From positions 1-5,578 of the forward strand of contig CAMPHP010000260.1 in the NCBI GenBank assembly GCA_946885925.1: DNA of 5,578 nt. Direction: 5' to 3'. Of this stretch, positions 1-4,093 are shown in pieces. This stretch comes from an uncultured Litorilinea sp. (GTDB lineage Bacteria > Chloroflexota > Anaerolineae > Caldilineales > Caldilineaceae). The position numbers and the translations under genes are program-made. Positions within the stretch are counted from its first letter, which is position 1. The number at the start of each line of letters is the position of its first letter. The notes beneath the pieces are model-generated. The model was given only the letters and a program-made list of their open reading frames with translations. It ran no database searches and was not told the DNA's origin.

Positions 1-32
1 TACAAGAAGCGTCTCAGGGCCTTTCCAGTCGT

Positions 33-44
33 TTGTGTTACAAT
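33..44 (+). promoter_or_regulatory. Probable extended -10 promoter with overlapping palindrome, upstream of the Ldh_2 gene
   Basis: TACAAT at 39-44 matches five of six bases of the bacterial -10 hexamer and is preceded by TG at 36-37 with one base between, the extended -10 form. No convincing -35 hexamer lies at the expected distance. Transcription would start near 51, giving a leader of about 58 bases before the GTG at 109. The palindrome TTGT-gtt-ACAA (33-43) overlaps the -10. It fits the general TNGT-N3-ACNA shape of operators bound by FadR-type GntR regulators, so repression by steric block is conceivable. This is pattern matching only; no regulator gene is visible in the window. Confidence 0.4.
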
Positions 45-96
45 ACAACCCTGTTCCTCACCCACTAATCACAGTTTATCCGATCACTCAGCACCT

Positions 97-101
97 AGGA
101 G
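97..101 (+). promoter_or_regulatory. Ribosome binding site deciding the GTG start of the Ldh_2 gene
   Basis: AGGAG lies seven bases before GTG at 109. The reading frame is open all the way to the left edge but has no ATG, GTG or TTG upstream, and the next in-frame ATG (154) would cut into the conserved N-terminal helix. The GTG at 109 is therefore the best start. Confidence 0.75.
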
Positions 102-108
102 TAGACCC

Positions 109-1152
109 GTGCCTATCATTCCGCATGTGACCCTTGAGGCATTTGGTGCAGCCATGCTCACTGCCGCTGGACTACCTGCCGACCAAGCCCAGATTGCATC
201 CCACCATCTGGTCGAAGCCAACCTCATGGGACATGACTCCCACGGTATCATCCGCATCCCTGCCTATACCGCCAGCATTCGCAAGGGTGATCTCAAGCCC
301 ATCGGCAACCAAAAGACAGTCCGCGAAACACCTGCCTCGTTGGTATGGGACGCAAATCGCAGCTTTGGCATTGTCCTCGCCTACACCGCCATGCAAGAGG
401 CAATTAGCCGTGCTCGTGCCCATACCTTTGGCGCTGTCGCCGTACATCGCTCGGGCCATATCGGACGTCTCGGAGCCTATCCTCCCTTAGCCGCTGAACA
501 GGATTGTATCGGCGTTGTGCTGCTCAACGGCGGAGCGCGCTTTACTGCTCCCTTTGGTGGTGTAGCTCGCCGCCTCCCCCCCAATCCCATCGCCATCAGC
601 GTTCCCGTTGAAGATGGTGCGCCACTCATGCTGGACATCACTACCAGCGTTGCTGCCGGTGGCAAAGTCGATGTGATGCGTGCCCGCGGCAAAGAGCTTC
701 CCGAAGGATGGTTAGTTGATGACGCAGGCCAATCGGTCACTGACCCACGCCGCTTCTGGGAAGACAATGTTGCCATGTTGCCCTTGGGTGGAGCAGTTGG
801 TTACAAGGGCTATGGTCTCGCCATGATGATCGATGCCATCGCCGGGGGTCTCTCCTGGGCAGGCTGTAGCACAGCCAACCCCACTCGTGGTGGTAGCGGC
901 TACATTGCGCTAGCCATTATGATCGAAGCGTTTATCGATCCCGATGAGTTCAAACATGAAACTCGCAAACTGGTTGATTGGGTTAAGTCCTCCCCCACTA
1001 TGCCCGGTTTCGACAAAATCTATGTTCCTGGCGAAATCGAAGAGGAAACCCTTCGCCAACGCGCAAAAGATGGACTGAACATCGAAGATGCCACCTGGGA
1101 TGCGCTGATACTGACTGCCGATGAACTAAACGTATCCATACCCACCATCTAA
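109..1152 (+). CDS. Malate/L-lactate dehydrogenase-family (Ldh_2) NAD(P)-dependent oxidoreductase
   Basis: This is a 347-residue cytoplasmic oxidoreductase of the Ldh_2 family (PF02615), which includes type-2 malate dehydrogenase, ureidoglycolate dehydrogenase, sulfolactate dehydrogenase, 2,3-diketogulonate reductase (YiaK) and piperideine-2-carboxylate reductase. Members reduce a 2-keto acid or cyclic imine, or run the reverse, with NAD(P)H through a fold unrelated to Rossmann dehydrogenases. Visible signatures in order are: GHDSHG at 41-46 with the likely catalytic His45 and substrate-binding Arg49; the HIGRLG segment from His117; APFGG at 147-151 followed by RRLPPNP at 154-160, the nicotinamide-cofactor loop; and GYKGYG from residue 231, a family hallmark. 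Length is normal for the family. The start is GTG with AGGAG seven bases upstream. It heads a two-gene plus-strand unit with the propeller gene 15 bases downstream. The family is clear; the substrate is not, because these subfamilies cannot be told apart by eye. Confidence 0.92.
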   Translation: MPIIPHVTLEAFGAAMLTAAGLPADQAQIASHHLVEANLMGHDSHGIIRIPAYTASIRKGDLKPIGNQKTVRETPASLVWDANRSFGIVLAYTAMQEAISRARAHTFGAVAVHRSGHIGRLGAYPPLAAEQDCIGVVLLNGGARFTAPFGGVARRLPPNPIAISVPVEDGAPLMLDITTSVAAGGKVDVMRARGKELPEGWLVDDAGQSVTDPRRFWEDNVAMLPLGGAVGYKGYGLAMMIDAIAGGLSWAGCSTANPTRGGSGYIALAIMIEAFIDPDEFKHETRKLVDWVKSSPTMPGFDKIYVPGEIEEETLRQRAKDGLNIEDATWDALILTADELNVSIPTI

Positions 1153-1167
1153 CCAAGTCAGGTGCCT

Positions 1168-1878
1168 ATGACAACCACCATCACTCGCGCCTTTCGCGCT
1201 CCCTACAGTGTACCTAATGGCCTTCACGCCACAGCGGATGGACTTTGGGTAGTCGATCAAATTACAGACCGGGTTGCCAGCATCGGCTGGGGCGAACCCA
1301 ACGAATACGGCGTCACGCAATTTTTGCGGGACATTCCCACCGAGTCATCCAACACCAGCGGCTTGACCTTTGGCGATGGGAGTCTATGGCTGGCGGCCAA
1401 TGGCCCAGGCACGTTGTGGCGGCCTGCCCGTCCCACGGATGCCGCCAAAGGCAAAGGGGACATCCTGCGCGTAGATCCCGCCACAGGGAACACCCTGGGG
1501 CGCTGGCCTGTACCCGACGGTGGCGGCGTCCACGGCATCGAGTACGATGCCTTTGAACCAGGCCGCCTGTGGGTGACAACTCTCCACAGCCAAACGCTCA
1601 GCAAAGTACGCGTCGCCGACTGGACAGTAGAGCACATTCTCCCCTTGCCCTACCCGCGCGCACACGGCGTCATTCGCGTTGAAGATGGCATCTGGGTTGT
1701 CTTTACCAGCCACCGTGTCATTGTCAAACTCGATTTGGAAGATGGGAACGAGCTAACCCGAATCACCGTTCCCCCCGACCAGCCGGAGCCCCACTGTCTC
1801 ACCCGCTGGGATGACTCTTTCTACTATTGCGATGCCACCACAGGTTGGATCGCCAGCATTACCCCTGATTCCTTTTAA
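1168..1878 (+). CDS. Small cytoplasmic beta-propeller protein (Vgb/SMP-30/YncE-like), function unknown
   Basis: This 236-residue protein is built from repeated propeller-blade motifs of the form G-x-hydrophobic-x-DG-[LI]-W-[VL]. The clearest are DGLWVVD at 24-30, GSLWLAANG at 71-79, GRLWVTTL at 132-139 and DGIWVVFT at 173-180, plus a degenerate SFYYCDATTGWI at 217-228. Blade-closing segments such as ILRVDPATGN (99-108) and IVKLDLEDGN (185-194) follow. About five blades are visible, fewer than the six or seven usual in lactonase or Vgb-type propellers. There is no signal peptide or membrane segment, so it should be cytoplasmic. Histidines recur at the start of blades (20, 122, 166, 209). I chose ATG 1168; an in-frame GTG at 1162 is possible, but the only Shine-Dalgarno-like bases (AGG at 1160-1162) overlap it and suit the ATG better. 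It is probably cotranscribed with the Ldh_2 gene. A sugar-lactonase or binding role is a guess. Confidence 0.8.
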   Translation: MTTTITRAFRAPYSVPNGLHATADGLWVVDQITDRVASIGWGEPNEYGVTQFLRDIPTESSNTSGLTFGDGSLWLAANGPGTLWRPARPTDAAKGKGDILRVDPATGNTLGRWPVPDGGGVHGIEYDAFEPGRLWVTTLHSQTLSKVRVADWTVEHILPLPYPRAHGVIRVEDGIWVVFTSHRVIVKLDLEDGNELTRITVPPDQPEPHCLTRWDDSFYYCDATTGWIASITPDSF

Positions 1879-1892
1879 CACACACCTTCATA

Positions 1893-1937
1893 CCCTTCCT
1901 TGGAGCCACCCAGAGGGTTCCCGGCTCCGAGGAAGGG
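1893..1937 (+). terminator. Long nested hairpin after the propeller gene, possible terminator or 3'-end structure
   Basis: The arms at 1893-1907 and 1923-1937 are 15 bases each and pair fully, with a single G-U wobble. Inside the loop, ACCC (1908-1911) pairs with GGGT (1915-1918) around an AGA triloop, leaving TCCC bulged. It begins 15 bases after the TAA at 1878, where a terminator would sit. No T-run follows on the plus strand, so it may be an unusual terminator, an mRNA-stabilising 3' structure, or a copy of a dispersed palindromic repeat. The pairing is seen directly; the role is inferred. Confidence 0.6.
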
Positions 1938-1969
1938 ATACGCTACCCCCACAAAGTCTCTCGACCTAC

Positions 1970-2014
1970 TTTATTGCAAAAATAAGGGGAGATGCCACGA
2001 GCGACATCTCCCCT
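1970..2014 (-). terminator. Intrinsic terminator of the minus-strand genes
   Basis: On the minus strand a perfect 10-bp stem (arms 2014-2005 and 1994-1985, AGGGGAGATG with CATCTCCCCT, 10-base loop) is followed at once by TATTTTTGC, giving the T-run of an intrinsic terminator. It begins 37 bases past the TGA of the amidohydrolase gene at 2052. On the plus strand the same stem lacks a T-run on its 3' side, so it points to minus-strand transcription ending here. Confidence 0.8.
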
Positions 2015-2051
2015 CCCCGTCAAACCTCTACCGCATATTGCAGAGCAACTA

Positions 2052-2897
2052 TCAACCCGGTAGTCGCCACAGTGCCACAGCCGTATCCCCCAGAATTGCC
2101 TCGGCATCGCGAGCAGACACAAACGGGAGTCCCTCCCGGATCAACCGTATCTCCTCACCCAGGGGCAACCACTTATGCTTGGTGCGATGATGCCCCGGAT
2201 AGCCCGTACCCCAGACCGTCCGTTGCGCGCCAAAGGCATCCAAAAGCATCTTGATAAACGGATGCACATCACGATAGGGGAAATCTTCTTTAGACCGCCC
2301 CTTTACATCGGATAACTTAAAGACAACGTTATCAAAACGTGCCAGCTCGACAATCGGCGCAAATGCAGCCGGTGGCTCATCCACATTGGGATAACCCATA
2401 TGGTCAATGATCAGGCGCATGCGTGGATACCGTGTAGCAATCGCTGCGATCTGGTCGGCATCATTGGCCCGTGTATGAAACTGCACCACAGCATCCAATG
2501 CCGACAGTTCTTCCCAGAGCGGTCCATTCTCTGGACGCAGCAACACCTTCTGATCAGCATAGTACATTGGATGAAAGCGGAATCCTGCCAGCCCCCGCTC
2601 CTTCATCCAATAGCGCGCCACCTGAGCATTGTTAGGGTCCAACGGGTCAATCAACCCATGTCCCACAAAGCGATTCGGATATTTAGCTGCGGAGTCCGCA
2701 ATATAACCATTATCCCAGGTAGACCAACTCGTCTGCACCAAGACCGACCACTCCACCCCATTGGCATCCATATCAGCCAACAATTCCTCCGCAGTGCCAG
2801 GTTCGTCGGGTAAGCTACTCCAACCTGGTGCTGTCGGCCCAATGGGATAGCGCGGTGGATCGATCTCCCAAACATGCACATGCGTATCAACAATCAT
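2052..2897 (-). CDS. Amidohydrolase family 2 (TIM-barrel) protein, lactonase-like, with a beta-8 Asp-to-Gly change
   Basis: This 281-residue amidohydrolase-2 protein (PF04909) belongs to the group that includes L-fuconolactonase, 2-pyrone-4,6-dicarboxylate lactonase (LigI) and related decarboxylases or hydratases. Visible signatures are DTHVHVW at 4-10 (strand-1 HxH, His6 and His8), GFRFHP at 105-110, VVQFHTR at 137-143 (His141), LIIDHMGYPN at 162-171 (His166), VFKLSD at 192-197, and VWGTGYPG at 228-235 on strand 8. Where most relatives read W/F-G-S-D-[WY]-P, this one reads W-G-T-G-Y-P, so Gly232 stands in place of the usual acid; the codon there is GGC. The C-terminal EAILGDTAVALWRL (266-279) is typical. 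No signal peptide is present, so it is cytoplasmic. ATG at 2897 has AGGGTG five bases upstream. That site overlaps the TAG of the preceding gene and leaves a nine-base gap, suggesting translational coupling. The family is certain; a sugar-lactone substrate is inferred. Confidence 0.9.
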   Translation of the reverse strand: MIVDTHVHVWEIDPPRYPIGPTAPGWSSLPDEPGTAEELLADMDANGVEWSVLVQTSWSTWDNGYIADSAAKYPNRFVGHGLIDPLDPNNAQVARYWMKERGLAGFRFHPMYYADQKVLLRPENGPLWEELSALDAVVQFHTRANDADQIAAIATRYPRMRLIIDHMGYPNVDEPPAAFAPIVELARFDNVVFKLSDVKGRSKEDFPYRDVHPFIKMLLDAFGAQRTVWGTGYPGHHRTKHKWLPLGEEIRLIREGLPFVSARDAEAILGDTAVALWRLPG

Positions 2898-2901
2898 CGG
2901 T

Positions 2902-2909
2902 GCACCCTA
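2902..2909 (-). promoter_or_regulatory. Ribosome binding site overlapping the upstream stop codon
   Basis: On the minus strand TAGGGTG contains both the TAG stop of the DSD1-like gene (2909-2907) and the Shine-Dalgarno site of the amidohydrolase, five bases before its ATG. Ribosomes ending one gene are placed to start the next, so the two products are likely made together. Confidence 0.7.
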
Positions 2910-3968
2910 GCGAATCTTGCCGCGGGCATAGATCGGCCACACAGCCTGAACAGTGCCGTTGCGTACTGCCACCATTTCATCATGCTCATTGACACAAGGG
3001 CAAGGATGCACAGGCAGCACCTGAACCCGTTCCCCAATCTCCGGCTTCTTGGCACATGCCGACACGTCCACATGCCCATGCTCCTCTGACGAGCTGTAGA
3101 AGCGTGCCTCTGGATATTCCACCAGATAGCCCATGCTCGTCCCCTCAGGAGTTTGCAACGTAGACGCACTCATCGTCTTGCTACCCGCATCCAAAATCAC
3201 CCGATCCGCGGTGGGCTTGCTAATTACGGTAGCCTGCACCCGCAGCGCACACTGCTCCACCGTATGCCGCCCAGCACGCAAATGCCCTTCACCCCCTGTT
3301 GGATATTCGCCAATTCGGTACTCTGTAAGTTCGGGGATCTGATGCGCATCAAACGCATGGCGCGTGCTTCCACCACTCACAATCGGATGTGCCAAACCAG
3401 CTTTATCAAACAGATGGATCGTCTCCTGAATCACGGGTCGCGACTCTGGCGGTGTTGGATATCCCATAAAGCCCCGCAATTCCAGCCCCGGAGCCTTGTC
3501 AATCATCTTTGCCAGTTCAACCGCTGCCTCAGGCGTCTGCACCCCTGTCCGGTTCATCCCACACTCAACTTCCACGATCACACCGAGTGTTGCGCCCGTG
3601 CCCGCCACTGCATCTGCTAACCCCTCAATGGTATAAGCTGAATCCGCTGCCACGGTCAGCCGCGTCTGCGTAGCCAATGCCACCAGCCGTTCAAGCTTGC
3701 GCTTTCCGATAATGTTGAACGGAATCAAAATATCAACCGCCAATCCGCCCGACACCATCACCTCAGCCTCACCAACCTTTTGGCAGGTCAGCCCGATTGC
3801 GCCCTTTTCCATCTGCATCGCTGCAATCGCCAAGGTCTTGTGGGTCTTAATATGGGGCCGCAGCCCAATCCCATGCTCGTTATAATAACGCTGGTAGCGG
3901 TCAAGATTCTCTTCAAGCGCGTCCAGGTCAATGGTTAAGGTTGGTGTATCCAACTCTTCTACCCGCAT
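2907..3968 (-). CDS. DSD1/D-threonine-aldolase-like PLP enzyme (alanine racemase N-terminal fold, fold type III)
   Basis: This is a 353-residue PLP enzyme of the family that holds D-threonine aldolase, D-serine dehydratase (DSD1) and D-threo-3-hydroxyaspartate dehydratase. These cleave or dehydrate D-beta-hydroxy amino acids with help from a divalent metal. The N-terminal TIM barrel opens with LDTPTLTIDLDAL (6-18). RPHIKTHK (37-44) carries the probable PLP lysine, Lys41. VECGMNRTG (134-142), GFMGYP (166-171) and SGGSTRHAF (198-206, cofactor-phosphate region) follow. The C-terminal beta domain contains ILDAGSK (258-264) and LPVHPCPCVNEHDE (318-331), where His321 and Cys323 match the metal-binding His-x-Cys of the family. 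Length is normal. An in-frame ATG at 4031 would add 21 unrelated hydrophobic residues. I prefer ATG 3968, which has AAGGA eight bases upstream and begins the conserved domain. It is the first gene of a tightly coupled pair with the amidohydrolase. The exact substrate cannot be read. Confidence 0.88.
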   Translation of the reverse strand: MRVEELDTPTLTIDLDALEENLDRYQRYYNEHGIGLRPHIKTHKTLAIAAMQMEKGAIGLTCQKVGEAEVMVSGGLAVDILIPFNIIGKRKLERLVALATQTRLTVAADSAYTIEGLADAVAGTGATLGVIVEVECGMNRTGVQTPEAAVELAKMIDKAPGLELRGFMGYPTPPESRPVIQETIHLFDKAGLAHPIVSGGSTRHAFDAHQIPELTEYRIGEYPTGGEGHLRAGRHTVEQCALRVQATVISKPTADRVILDAGSKTMSASTLQTPEGTSMGYLVEYPEARFYSSSEEHGHVDVSACAKKPEIGERVQVLPVHPCPCVNEHDEMVAVRNGTVQAVWPIYARGKIR

Positions 3969-3975
3969 CTTCACA

Positions 3976-3981
3976 ATCCTT
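3976..3981 (-). promoter_or_regulatory. Ribosome binding site fixing the DSD1-like start
   Basis: AAGGA on the minus strand lies eight bases before the ATG at 3968. No comparable site precedes the in-frame ATGs at 4031 and 4028, which supports the shorter protein. Confidence 0.65.
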
Positions 3982-4017
3982 TCCCGAAGGAACACGAACG
4001 AATCCACAAACGAAAAA

Positions 4018-4045
4018 ATGATAGACATCACGAAAGTGCCACCAA
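4018..4045 (-). promoter_or_regulatory. Possible promoter for the DSD1-like and amidohydrolase genes
   Basis: On the minus strand TTGGTG (4045-4040) and TATCAT (4023-4018) are separated by 16 bases. The -10 matches five of six consensus bases; the -35 is weak. It lies about 50 bases before the ATG at 3968, in the 125-base gap after the large protein's gene. The pair could also simply be read through from upstream. Confidence 0.3.
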
Positions 4046-4048
4046 CCT

Positions 4049-4076
4049 CATCAACCGGTCATAGCGTTCGTTGATG
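4049..4076. repeat. 7-bp inverted repeat, possible operator or weak hairpin
   Basis: CATCAAC (4049-4055) and GTTGATG (4070-4076) are perfect inverted copies separated by 14 bases. They sit between the stop of the large protein's gene and the possible -35 at 4040-4045, a position suited to a regulator. No T-run follows on the minus strand, so a terminator is less likely. Short repeats like this can arise by chance. Confidence 0.3.
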
Positions 4077-4093
4077 CACACTCCTAGCAATCA

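Noticed and set aside
1..108. Reading frames open from the left edge, including the one continuous with the Ldh_2 gene and one ending at TAA 66-68
   Set aside because: They have no start codon in view and give protein of odd composition. The Ldh_2 family alignment and the AGGAG site fix the start at 109. Too short to call the tail of an upstream gene.
1811..2254. 147-codon plus-strand open frame crossing the convergent gap
   Set aside because: It overlaps the propeller's 3' end, both hairpins and the amidohydrolase's 3' end. It has a Pro- and His-rich low-quality composition and no ribosome binding site.
2400..2813. 137-codon plus-strand open frame opposite the amidohydrolase
   Set aside because: It is a shadow of a gene whose motifs are unmistakable, with no start signal of its own.
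3969..4031. 21-residue N-terminal extension of the DSD1-like protein from ATG 4031
   Set aside because: The extension is hydrophobic but has no family match and no ribosome binding site, and it would overlap the possible promoter. The conserved domain begins right at the ATG at 3968.
3994..4071. Distant inverted repeat ACGAACG / CGTTCGT in the intergenic gap
   Set aside because: The arms are only seven bases and 64 bases apart, close to what chance gives.
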